From contig NZ_CP167894.1 in assembly GCF_041504345.1 (NCBI RefSeq), positions 1,984,001 to 2,048,000 of the forward strand: a stretch of 64,000 bases of DNA. The letters run 5' to 3'. How positions within the stretch are numbered: the stretch's first letter is position 1; each line of letters begins with the position of its first letter. Shown here piece by piece: positions 53,573-60,926 of the stretch. Origin of the DNA: Vibrio sp. BS-M-Sm-2 (lineage in GTDB: Bacteria; Pseudomonadota; Gammaproteobacteria; Enterobacterales; Vibrionaceae). A program made the position numbers and the translations under genes. The notes under the pieces were generated by a model. It was given only the letters and a program-made list of their open reading frames with translations, was not told the DNA's origin and searched no databases.

Positions 53573-54793
53573 ATGTTTTCAAATCTAAGTAAGAGCGTTC
53601 GCCAATACATGTTGGTGACTTTCAACTACTGGAACTTCACCATTACCGATGGTGCACTTCGTATGCTGGTGGTCTTGTATTTCTACGACCTTGGCTACAG
53701 TTCGTTAGAGATCGCCTCACTGTTCCTTTTCTATGAATTCTTTGGTGTGGTGACGAACCTAATCGGTGGCTGGCTGGGGGCGCGTCTTGGCCTCAATAAG
53801 ACCATGAACATTGGCCTCGGGATGCAAGTCTTTGCCTTGGGTATGTTGGCATTGCCATCGGCTATGTTGACTATTCCTTGGGTAATGGCAGCGCAGGCCT
53901 TGTCAGGTATCGCTAAAGATCTCAATAAGATGAGTGCCAAGAGCTCAATCAAAACCTTGGTACCGGATGAGCAGCAAGGTGCTTTGTATAAGTGGATTGC
54001 GATTCTGACTGGGTCTAAGAATGCGCTGAAGGGTGCAGGCTTCTTTATTGGTGGTTTGCTGCTTTCAACGATTGGCTTCCAATACGCTGTGCTTGCGATG
54101 GCAGTCGTGTTGGCATTAGTCTTCGTTGGCAGTGTGTTGAGCTTAGAAGCGGACATGGGTAAAGCGAAAACCAAGCCTAAATTCAAACAGATCTTCTCTA
54201 AGTCTGAATCGATCAACATCCTATCGGCGGCCCGTATGTTCCTGTTCGGTGCTCGTGATGTGTGGTTTGTGATTGCTTTACCGATTTACCTAGGCAATGT
54301 GTTTGGTTGGGATCACTCATGGGTTGGCGGTTTCTTAGCGGCTTGGACAATCGCTTATGGCTTTGTACAGGGCATAGCGCCGAAGATTACTGGTAAAGCT
54401 CAAGGCAAGGTGCCAGATGGCCATGCTGCGCTGTTATGGGCAGGTGCGCTGGCTATCGTGACTGCTGCTATCGCTTATGCAGTACAGATTGGTTGGCAAC
54501 CAGAGCTCGTTATCGTGGGTGGTTTGATGGTATTTGGTGCCATCTTTGCGGTGAACTCATCACTTCACTCATATTTGATTGTGAGTTATGCGAAAGGCGA
54601 TGGCGTTTCTCTTGATGTCGGTTTCTATTACATGGCAAACGCGATGGGCCGTTTGATTGGCACGATATTGTCGGGCTTGGTATTCCAAATGGCAGGTTTG
54701 TCTGCGTGTCTGTGGGTTTCCTTCGCATTCTTAGCGATAACGACGGTGATCTCTCTGCGTTTACCTAAAGTACCGCAAATCTCAGCGGCATAA
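53573..54793 (+). CDS. arsJ: Organoarsenical efflux MFS transporter ArsJ
   Basis: A 406-residue major-facilitator protein with about twelve helices. The N-terminus KSVRQYMLVTFNYWNFTITDGALRML is distinctive of ArsJ, as is AKDLNKMSAKSSIKTL in the first half. It exports 1-arseno-3-phosphoglycerate made by the linked GAPDH, lowering cytosolic arsenate without reduction. It is last in the arsR-gapdh-phosphatase-arsJ cluster. A terminator-like hairpin immediately upstream suggests extra control of its level relative to the enzymes. Confidence 0.94.
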   Translation: MFSNLSKSVRQYMLVTFNYWNFTITDGALRMLVVLYFYDLGYSSLEIASLFLFYEFFGVVTNLIGGWLGARLGLNKTMNIGLGMQVFALGMLALPSAMLTIPWVMAAQALSGIAKDLNKMSAKSSIKTLVPDEQQGALYKWIAILTGSKNALKGAGFFIGGLLLSTIGFQYAVLAMAVVLALVFVGSVLSLEADMGKAKTKPKFKQIFSKSESINILSAARMFLFGARDVWFVIALPIYLGNVFGWDHSWVGGFLAAWTIAYGFVQGIAPKITGKAQGKVPDGHAALLWAGALAIVTAAIAYAVQIGWQPELVIVGGLMVFGAIFAVNSSLHSYLIVSYAKGDGVSLDVGFYYMANAMGRLIGTILSGLVFQMAGLSACLWVSFAFLAITTVISLRLPKVPQISAA

Positions 54794-54862
54794 GCTTCAG
54801 CCGCATGAGTAAGAGCTCAAGTCGCATAAGCTAGCGTCGTATGAGCTAAATTCGCGATAAGC
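54787..54862. repeat. Degenerate short tandem repeat after arsJ
   Basis: About five imperfect units of 15 to 21 bases built on CGCATAAGCT (for example CGCATAAGCTAGCGT and CGTATGAGCTAAATT). The first overlaps the arsJ stop codon. Function unknown; too degenerate for a CRISPR or integron repeat. Confidence 0.5.
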
Positions 54863-54877
54863 ATCTCCTTTAACACT

Positions 54878-54912
54878 AAGCTGACTTGGTATTTATTCCG
54901 GTCAGCTTTTTT
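54878..54912 (+). terminator. Intrinsic terminator after arsJ
   Basis: AAGCTGAC (54878-54885) pairs with GTCAGCTT (54901-54908), followed by Ts. The loop is 15 bases. Confidence 0.8.
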
Positions 54913-54953
54913 ATTGCTATAGTAGAATGATTGAATATTAATCAGGCATTTAC

Positions 54954-55967
54954 ATGAAGCAGCGAATTCTCTTTTTTGATTTAGCACGATGTGTCGCGGC
55001 CGTAGCGGTTATCGCGATTCATGTTTTGGCGCCTTATCGCAATGAATTGGGCACTATTCCTTTCGGTGAATGGTTTACTGCCATTACGGTAAACGGTTTC
55101 AGCCGCTGGGCAGTACCTGTGTTCATTTTGATTACTGGCGCACTGATGCTCAGTGATCAGCGCCCGTTTGACGCTAAATACTACCTCAAGCGTCGTCTGG
55201 GTAAGGTACTGATACCTTTCATTGTCTGGTCGCTTTTCTATACCTATCTTTCGGGTTGGTCGGCAATGGGCTTTGATGCCGACGTCAGCTGGGACGTGTT
55301 GCTTAATAGCTACCATCATTACACCTATTACCACCTTGGTTTCTTCTATTACTTCATTCCGCTCTACTTTGTGATTCCGTTCTTGCAGATCATGGTCAGA
55401 AAGTACGGTGATAGATCTGTCTATGCCTTTACGGCGGTATGGTTGTTCACAACATTGCTGTTCTTACTGAAAATCGATGGCCCTTGGAGTCACGAGTTGT
55501 GGTTGTACACCGGTTACTTACCATTGGGTTACTTGCTGTATAAGATTGTGCCACTTAACAAGATGACAGTTGGCGTGAGTGTATTACTGGGTGGATTTGC
55601 GTTACTAACCACGGTTTACATGGTGGTTGATGCAAGCTTGGTGGCAGAAGAGTACACGGTAGGGCGCTGGTTATCTTACAAGACGTTGAATACCGTATTA
55701 GCAGCGAGCATGGTGTTCATGGTATGCCGTTACTATGGTGAAGGCTTCTCTGAGAAGAGTAACCAAGTAGTTGGCTTTATCAGTAAGCACAGCTTAGGTA
55801 TTTACCTGCTGCACCCTATTGTCTTGTGGCCAATGAAAGAGTTCGGTTGGTACCAAGGACATCCAGCTTGGGTTATTCCATTATGGATTGTGATCAGCGG
55901 AGCTGGCGCGTTATGGATGAGCTGGTTGGTCTCTAAGTCAGAGAAAACACGTTGGTTATTGCCTTAG
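54954..55967 (+). CDS. Acyltransferase-3 family membrane protein
   Basis: A 337-residue protein with about ten membrane helices, of the acyltransferase-3 family that O-acetylates polysaccharides and other glycans at the membrane. The N-terminal FFDLARCVAAVAVIAIHVLAP carries the conserved His (residue 23) and Arg, and YLKRRLGKVLIPFIVWSLFY is the second signature. Length suggests a stand-alone, WecH-like enzyme with no SGNH domain. The substrate cannot be told; no polysaccharide genes are near. It stands alone between terminators. Confidence 0.88.
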   Translation: MKQRILFFDLARCVAAVAVIAIHVLAPYRNELGTIPFGEWFTAITVNGFSRWAVPVFILITGALMLSDQRPFDAKYYLKRRLGKVLIPFIVWSLFYTYLSGWSAMGFDADVSWDVLLNSYHHYTYYHLGFFYYFIPLYFVIPFLQIMVRKYGDRSVYAFTAVWLFTTLLFLLKIDGPWSHELWLYTGYLPLGYLLYKIVPLNKMTVGVSVLLGGFALLTTVYMVVDASLVAEEYTVGRWLSYKTLNTVLAASMVFMVCRYYGEGFSEKSNQVVGFISKHSLGIYLLHPIVLWPMKEFGWYQGHPAWVIPLWIVISGAGALWMSWLVSKSEKTRWLLP

Positions 55968-56027
55968 CTGTGAGTGCTAAGGCTTTCTGATGGATTGCTT
56001 AGGGGAGACAGTTGAAGCGGCTGACGT

Positions 56028-56357
56028 TTAGCGCTTCAACGCAAAGTGTAAGAACTTATCGCCTTGGTAGGTTAAGGTTCCTTTGTCGCCCGGGTTAAGG
56101 GCGTGGAAGTAGTGGATGCCGACTTGGAATTCTCGCTTCGGACCAACCACACCACGTTGAACGTAAATCCAGTACTCTTGATCTTCTTGGCCAGGTTCTG
56201 CGTCAGGAAGGTCGATGGATTGTTTGTCTAACACCGTGACATTCACTTTCTTCTCTGGCGCATTTTCACCTTGCGAGTGTTTTCTATAGAAACCAATAAA
56301 TACCCAAGCCGCTAGAGCAGCGAGTGCAAAGATGGCAAAAAAGAGTGAATTAGGCAT
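56028..56357 (-). CDS. yhhM: DUF2500 membrane protein YhhM
   Basis: A 109-residue protein: one N-terminal membrane anchor (SLFFAIFALAALAAWVFIGFY), then a soluble beta-rich domain (VNVTVLDKQS, WIYVQRGVVGPKREFQVG, GDKGTLTYQGDKFLHF) of the DUF2500 family. Function unknown. E. coli yhhM lies next to yhhN and close to yhhL-rsmD-ftsYEX, and all of these are nearby here, which supports the name. Convergent with the acyltransferase gene, 60 bases apart. Confidence 0.86.
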   Translation of the reverse strand: MPNSLFFAIFALAALAAWVFIGFYRKHSQGENAPEKKVNVTVLDKQSIDLPDAEPGQEDQEYWIYVQRGVVGPKREFQVGIHYFHALNPGDKGTLTYQGDKFLHFALKR

Positions 56358-56601
56358 ATAACCTCCATGTAGTCGTGATGGTTATTCTAGTCTTTCAGGC
56401 AATAGGGATATGTGTTTAAAGCCGTTATTCGTGAACTGTTGTAAGCCAAGCTGATTATTTTTCGGCAGACATCACATTTAATGGCCAGTTTGGGATAAAG
56501 CATTGTTATTTATTGTCTCTTTCTCTCGTAAATAACAGTGATTTTGTATAAGAATAGGGAAATGCTCGACTAGAATTATAGTGTGGAGTGGGAGGGCCAA
56601 G

Positions 56602-56976
56602 ATGACCGATATTGAAAAAGTGGTGACAAGAACTCGCAATATAGAGAAATTATTGAGGCTTCAATATCATGCCGAAGGCGAAGGATTGCATGAGCTTGTA
56701 ACAAGCTGTGAAGAAAGGTTACCGCACGATATGGTGAGTAAGCTGCGTTATATCGCAACGTGTCGTAACAAGGTAGTCAATGAACATGAGGCTAAGTTGG
56801 AAGACCAACATAAATTCATCATGATGTGTAACGACTGTGAGAAGGAGCTGACTCCACGTAGTGGTCGTTTTATCTGGCGAGTTGCGATTTTACTGATGAT
56901 GGCAATGACTTTAGCTGCCGCAGGTTTCTATTATGCGAACTGGGATGTGCTAACACTGCATCTGTTTTCGAAGTGA
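56602..56976 (+). CDS. Tail-anchored small membrane protein of unknown function
   Basis: A 124-residue protein. About 95 residues are charged and helical, with Cys residues (VTSCEERL, MMCNDCEKEL). One C-terminal membrane helix follows (FIWRVAILLMMAMTLAAAGFYYANW), leaving only a short tail, so it is probably tail-anchored with the bulk in the cytosol. I do not recognise the family. The ATG at 56602 has GGGAGG upstream; a GTG at 56581 is in frame but would place that site inside the gene. A strong terminator follows. Confidence 0.75.
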   Translation: MTDIEKVVTRTRNIEKLLRLQYHAEGEGLHELVTSCEERLPHDMVSKLRYIATCRNKVVNEHEAKLEDQHKFIMMCNDCEKELTPRSGRFIWRVAILLMMAMTLAAAGFYYANWDVLTLHLFSK

Positions 56977-56987
56977 AAAAATTGAAC

Positions 56988-57020
56988 AAAAAAAGGGACG
57001 CTCATGGCGTCCCTTTTTTT
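56988..57020. terminator. Bidirectional terminator
   Basis: Seven As, GGGACGC, a five-base loop, GCGTCCC and seven Ts. It separates the tail-anchored protein gene from the converging small gene. Confidence 0.92.
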
Positions 57021-57033
57021 ATCTGTAACTTGC

Positions 57034-57114
57034 TTAGTACATCATCGGTAGTGTCATTAGACCTACAACTACCGCGATCATTACAAGTCCTTGTCTTTGC
57101 GAAGATGAAATCAT
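57034..57114 (-). CDS. 26-residue hydrophobic small protein
   Basis: An ATG at 57114 on the minus strand, preceded by AGGAG seven bases upstream, opens a 26-codon frame ending in TAA. The protein begins MISSSQRQGL and continues as a single hydrophobic segment (VMIAVVVGLMTLPMM), so a one-helix membrane protein, similar in build to YnhF-type small proteins. The shared bidirectional terminator lies 14 bases past its stop. The ribosome binding site, terminator and hydrophobic pattern together support a real gene, though it is short. Confidence 0.62.
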   Translation of the reverse strand: MISSSQRQGLVMIAVVVGLMTLPMMY

Positions 57115-57897
57115 AACACTACTCCTAAATTTGGTTGTCTCTCGCTATGTTTTAAAGAATAGCCCACTTATAGGTTTAGATCAAGAATTACTTTCGAAAG
57201 CTCCAAAAGTAGTAGAAAACTATTAGTTTTTGGCTTGTTTGGCTCTGTTTAACTGTGTGTTTTGGTGTGTTCTTATTTTGTTCGTTGTGATTCATGTTTG
57301 TTCTTATTTGTTTTAAGTTGCTGTTTTATAATGGTTGTTATGTGTGATTTATATTGTTAAAGGTTGTTAAACTGTATTAATGGGGGTTGGTGGTGGTGAG
57401 GTTTGTTTTGGTTGGTTTTTTAAATTTTCGGCTTGGTTTTTGTGGCGGTTTTTACCGGGGGCTTGAAATAACCTGACAAAACTGGGCTTTAAAAAAGAAA
57501 ACTGGCTACTTTACAAGTCTAGGGTTGGTTGGTGTTTTTATTTTCCTATTAAACTTGAGTTTATCTCTTTAAGTTATTGTTATTGTTTGCTTTAAATGTG
57601 TTTATTTTAATTTTTCAAGTGTGGTTTTTGGCGGAATATGGTCGGTTTTGGTGGGTCTGATAGGTTAGAATTGACCAAAATTCAAGTATGGTGACTCTAA
57701 TGCCAGTTTGAATGGGTTTTATGATGATTCGCGCTAGTTTTAAACGAATGGCCATTGTCACGGTAGTAATTGTTACGACTTCAATCTAAAGAGACTCTTT
57801 TTAGTGGAAGCGTAATCAAGATCCAACTTTGAGGCGCTGAGGCTTTACATCAACACTCGTGTGCCTAGACTGGCGACGATTTAAAGCAATAGGGCAA
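57115..57897. other. Long gene-free, strongly G/T-skewed region
   Basis: Nearly 790 bases without a convincing gene. From about 57225 to 57450 and again 57520 to 57650 the plus strand is very rich in T and G (for example TGGGGGTTGGTGGTGGTGAGG). A 22-codon hydrophobic frame (57721-57789) exists but lacks a ribosome binding site. The promoters of the small leftward gene and of yhhN must lie at its ends. Confidence 0.6.
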
Positions 57898-57902
57898 ATG
57901 GT

Positions 57903-58523
57903 ATGTGGAGTTGGTTGGCGGTTTCCTTGTCTGGTATCGGAGCAATAGCAGGAACGAAACATGGACATATCGGTCAGGCCTTATCGTATAAGGTTTTTAC
58001 CTTTGTATTATTAGCGACCATTGCTTTAACTCAATCTGTCGTTGCTGATTTTACTTATTGGGTCGTTGCTGGGTTGGCGGTTTCTGCGATCGCAGATGTC
58101 TTGCATACTGTTACTCAAAAACGTTCTCTGCATTTTGTTTGCTTCTTGTTGGCTCAGCTCTGTTACAGCAAAGCATTTTGGTTACAGCTATCAGGAGAAA
58201 TGGTCTGGTGGTTGTTCGCGCTGCTGTTGGCGGCTTGTGTCGTTGCTTTCTTCTTATTACTGCCTCGCTTAGACAAACTCGTCTTTCCTGTGGTTATCAT
58301 GGGTATTGTGCTTATTCAGCTTGCATGGGCTTCTGGTGAGCTCTGGTTGCTTGATCCTCAACTGTCGCATGCGGTGGGCTTTGCTGGTTGTGCCGTGTTG
58401 CTGCTTTCGGCATTAGCATACGCGCTAAATTTCTATCGTAGCCCAATTAAGGGTGCCTACTTTTGGGTGACGGGCAGTTACTTTCTGGCTCACGCTCTCA
58501 TTGTTGCTTCCCTTACCATTTAG
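57903..58523 (+). CDS. yhhN: YhhN-family lysoplasmalogenase-like membrane protein
   Basis: A 206-residue protein with seven or eight membrane helices, of the YhhN/TMEM86 family; animal and Legionella members hydrolyse the vinyl-ether bond of lysoplasmalogen. The conserved LAVSAIADVLH contains the first acidic signature and GAYFWVTGSYFLAHALIV the second. The bacterial substrate is unclear. The ATG at 57903 follows AGGGCAA. It is in the yhhM/yhhN/yhhL neighbourhood, as in E. coli. Confidence 0.88.
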   Translation: MWSWLAVSLSGIGAIAGTKHGHIGQALSYKVFTFVLLATIALTQSVVADFTYWVVAGLAVSAIADVLHTVTQKRSLHFVCFLLAQLCYSKAFWLQLSGEMVWWLFALLLAACVVAFFLLLPRLDKLVFPVVIMGIVLIQLAWASGELWLLDPQLSHAVGFAGCAVLLLSALAYALNFYRSPIKGAYFWVTGSYFLAHALIVASLTI

Positions 58524-58613
58524 GGTAGAGCTAGCTTAACTCTGAGCTACATCAAGGCAGCTCAGATGAAAGTAGGTACTCTACATCTACTTCATTAAAC
58601 ATGAGATAGAGTT

Positions 58614-58850
58614 ATGACTACCGAAATTCATGCACACAACGTTTTAAACCTACTGAGTGAAAAGCCACTGACTCGCGAAGAGTTGACGCAGGAGCTTGCT
58701 CAAACTTATGGCGCAGAAGCGCGCTTTCATACCTGTAAGCTGAACGGCCTGGATTTAGATGGATTGCTGAAGTTTTTCTTGAAGATGGAAAAGGTCGTAG
58801 TTATTGATGACAAGCTTTGCACTAATCGCGAACGTGTGTGTAACCACTAA
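58614..58850 (+). CDS. yecH: YecH-family small metal-binding protein
   Basis: A 78-residue cytosolic protein of the DUF2492/YecH family. Potential metal ligands are His6 and His8 in EIHAHNVLNLL, FHTCKLNGLD and CTNRERVCNH at the end. The LTREELTQELAQTYG segment is a small helical domain. Function unknown. It lies 90 bases after yhhN on the same strand. Confidence 0.85.
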   Translation: MTTEIHAHNVLNLLSEKPLTREELTQELAQTYGAEARFHTCKLNGLDLDGLLKFFLKMEKVVVIDDKLCTNRERVCNH

Positions 58851-58936
58851 TTCCCAGTGACTTGGTTTTTAGAGCCTTTTGGCTTTTATAGATTAAGAGG
58901 AGTGGATGCGATGTTTTCGGTTCCACTCTTTAAATT

Positions 58937-59000
58937 ACCTTTCTACCTTTCTACCTTTCTACCTTTCTACCTTTCTACCTTTCTACCTTTCTACCTTTCT
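58937..59000 (+). repeat. Eight perfect copies of ACCTTTCT
   Basis: An octanucleotide microsatellite, 64 bases, between yecH and yhgN, 116 bases before the yhgN start. Repeat number could vary by slipped replication. Confidence 0.95.
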
Positions 59001-59116
59001 ATTTACTCTCGAAAAATTCCCTTCTAATTACATAAGTTAATCCTTTTATTACTGCGTTCGAAAATCAATGTTGAGGCTGCTATACTCCGCGCACTTACGC
59101 TTTTCGAGACAAACTT

Positions 59117-59701
59117 ATGGAAATTTTATCTGCAGCGACCATGCTGTTTCTTATTATGGATCCGCTTGGTAATCTACCAATCGTGCTCTCTATCCTTAAG
59201 CATATTGATCCGAAGCGTCGCCGTATTGTTCTTGTTCGTGAACTGATGTTTGCGCTGATTATTCTGCTGTTGTTCTTGTTTGCTGGTCAAAGCATCATGA
59301 ACTTCCTGCACGTGCAGCCTGAAACCTTGAGTATCTCTGGCGGTATTATTCTGTTCATCATCGCGATTAAGATGATCTTCCCAAGTGCGGGCAGTATTAC
59401 CGGCCTTGCGGCGGGTGAAGAACCGTTTATTGTGCCGATGGCGATCCCAATGATTGCTGGCCCTTCAGTTATTGCGGCATTGATTCTGTTATCGACTCAG
59501 CACCCTGACAATATGTTAGAGCTTTCAGGCGCGGTGATGCTGGCTTGGGGGGCTACCTTCTTTATTCTGATGTTTAATGGTTTCTTCCTGCGAGTGCTGG
59601 GTGAGAGGGGCCTTAAAGCCATCGAACGCTTGATGGGCTTGTTGCTGGTTATGTTGTCGACGCAAATGTTCCTAGATGGTGTGAAAGGCTACATGGCTTA
59701 A
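59117..59701 (+). CDS. yhgN: MarC/YhgN-family membrane protein
   Basis: A 194-residue inner-membrane protein with six helices (UPF0056, MarC/NAAT family; some archaeal members carry neutral amino acids). Conserved: FLIMDPLGNLPIVLSIL at the start, and the second-half repeat PMAIPMIAGPSVIAALILLS. Length and sequence are closest to YhgN. The upstream region contains the octanucleotide array. A strong terminator follows. Confidence 0.9.
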   Translation: MEILSAATMLFLIMDPLGNLPIVLSILKHIDPKRRRIVLVRELMFALIILLLFLFAGQSIMNFLHVQPETLSISGGIILFIIAIKMIFPSAGSITGLAAGEEPFIVPMAIPMIAGPSVIAALILLSTQHPDNMLELSGAVMLAWGATFFILMFNGFFLRVLGERGLKAIERLMGLLLVMLSTQMFLDGVKGYMA

Positions 59702-59722
59702 TGTCGTTACCACAGTAAATAA

Positions 59723-59752
59723 AAAAACGCCGCTCAAATGAGCGGCGTTTTT
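59723..59752. terminator. Bidirectional terminator after yhgN
   Basis: AAAAACGCCGCTCA, an AA loop, TGAGCGGCGTTTTT. Perfect 14-bp stem; can also end the converging rsmD-yhhL transcript. Confidence 0.93.
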
Positions 59753-59816
59753 GTTTCACTGTTTCTGTCATGATGTTTTCTGTAGCTAAGCGTTTTATAT
59801 CTGAGCTTAAGCTTGA

Positions 59817-60083
59817 TTACATCATGTGTTTGCGTCGGATATCGAGTAAGGCAAAGACGCCGAAAATCAATATTGACCACTTCTCCCAACGTGACATCTC
59901 GATCTTATCGCCGAATGCACCGATGAAAATCAGCATCTGCAGGCCGTGCATGAAGAACAAGAATGCTGTCATGATATAAAGCGCAATCGCAGCATTACCC
60001 GGGAACGGGTAGAAAATATTTACGATTAAGATAAACCAAACAAAGGCGATGGCTGCTTTTGCTAGTGGAAGCAAGAACTTCAT
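59817..60083 (-). CDS. yhhL: DUF1145 membrane protein YhhL
   Basis: An 88-residue protein with two to three membrane helices (AKAAIAFVWFILIVNIFYPFPG and ALYIMTAFLFFMHGLQMLIF). This is the DUF1145 family, of unknown function, and the FYPFPG segment is characteristic. It lies 10 bases downstream of rsmD on the same strand, the E. coli order yhhL-rsmD next to ftsY. Confidence 0.88.
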   Translation of the reverse strand: MKFLLPLAKAAIAFVWFILIVNIFYPFPGNAAIALYIMTAFLFFMHGLQMLIFIGAFGDKIEMSRWEKWSILIFGVFALLDIRRKHMM

Positions 60084-60093
60084 TCAATAACTC

Positions 60094-60696
60094 CTATTCT
60101 TCAGTGATTCGATTGAACAGTCGGTAGCTTGACTGTCCGGTGGTCTTGTCGCGATGCAATTCCCAGTTCTCTGGCATAGCTTCGAGTTTCAGTTCTTTTT
60201 CTGTCTCGACGTAAATGATGGCATTGTCTGCAAGCCAACCGTTACTCTCAAGCAGTTGTACTGTTTCTGCCAGTAAGCCTTTACGAAATGGTGGATCAAG
60301 GAAAACCATATCGTAAGGAGTGCCCGGTTTCTTAAGGAAAGAGATAGCATCAGTATTCACGACATTGATGTTGTCTGCTTTGAGCTCTTTCGCGTTATCA
60401 GAAAGCTGTTTGGCTGCCTTTTGATTCATTTCGAGCAGTGTCACCATTTTTGCTTGGCGAGAAGCTGCTTCAAAACCTAGACCGCCAGAACCGGCAAATA
60501 CATCCAAGCAAGTTGAATGTGGGATATCTTGAGCCACCCAGTTAAAGAGTGTCTCTTTTACTCGGTCAATGGTTGGGCGTAATCCTTCTAAATCATGAAC
60601 TGGTAGCTTTCTACCTCTCCATGAGCCACTAATAATTCGAACAAAGCCTCCGGATGGCTTTTTTTGTGATGTGTTTTGCTGGCGACGTCTTACCAT
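60094..60696 (-). CDS. rsmD: 16S rRNA m2G966 methyltransferase RsmD
   Basis: SAM-dependent methyltransferase of 16S rRNA. From the ATG at 60696 it has 200 residues (E. coli 198). The N-terminal VRIISGSWRGRKLP, the SAM site LDVFAGSGGLGFEA and the catalytic VFLDPPF are present. The frame is open 31 codons further upstream, but that part is not conserved and overlaps the divergent promoter region. It is divergent from ftsY, 230 bases apart, as in E. coli. Confidence 0.95.
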   Translation of the reverse strand: MVRRRQQNTSQKKPSGGFVRIISGSWRGRKLPVHDLEGLRPTIDRVKETLFNWVAQDIPHSTCLDVFAGSGGLGFEAASRQAKMVTLLEMNQKAAKQLSDNAKELKADNINVVNTDAISFLKKPGTPYDMVFLDPPFRKGLLAETVQLLESNGWLADNAIIYVETEKELKLEAMPENWELHRDKTTGQSSYRLFNRITEE

Positions 60697-60926
60697 AGAT
60701 TTTTTGACCGCTAATAAAGTGATACTATACCGAGCCCAATTTAAGTGGGTTTGTGTATTAAATAAATTTGCAATGACAAAGTGTATCAAGCTAAAAGCAA
60801 ACTTATCACTGCTTTGTCATTTTTCTTTACTATTCGTTTGTACAAGCTTGTATTGTATAACAATAGCAAAGAGTCGACGTGTATTAAGTCAATACAGCTA
60901 ATTAGTAGATCTAGGAAACTCCTCTG

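Noticed and set aside
58937..59000. CRISPR array
   Set aside because: The 8-base units are contiguous with no spacers, and no cas genes are present; it is a microsatellite.
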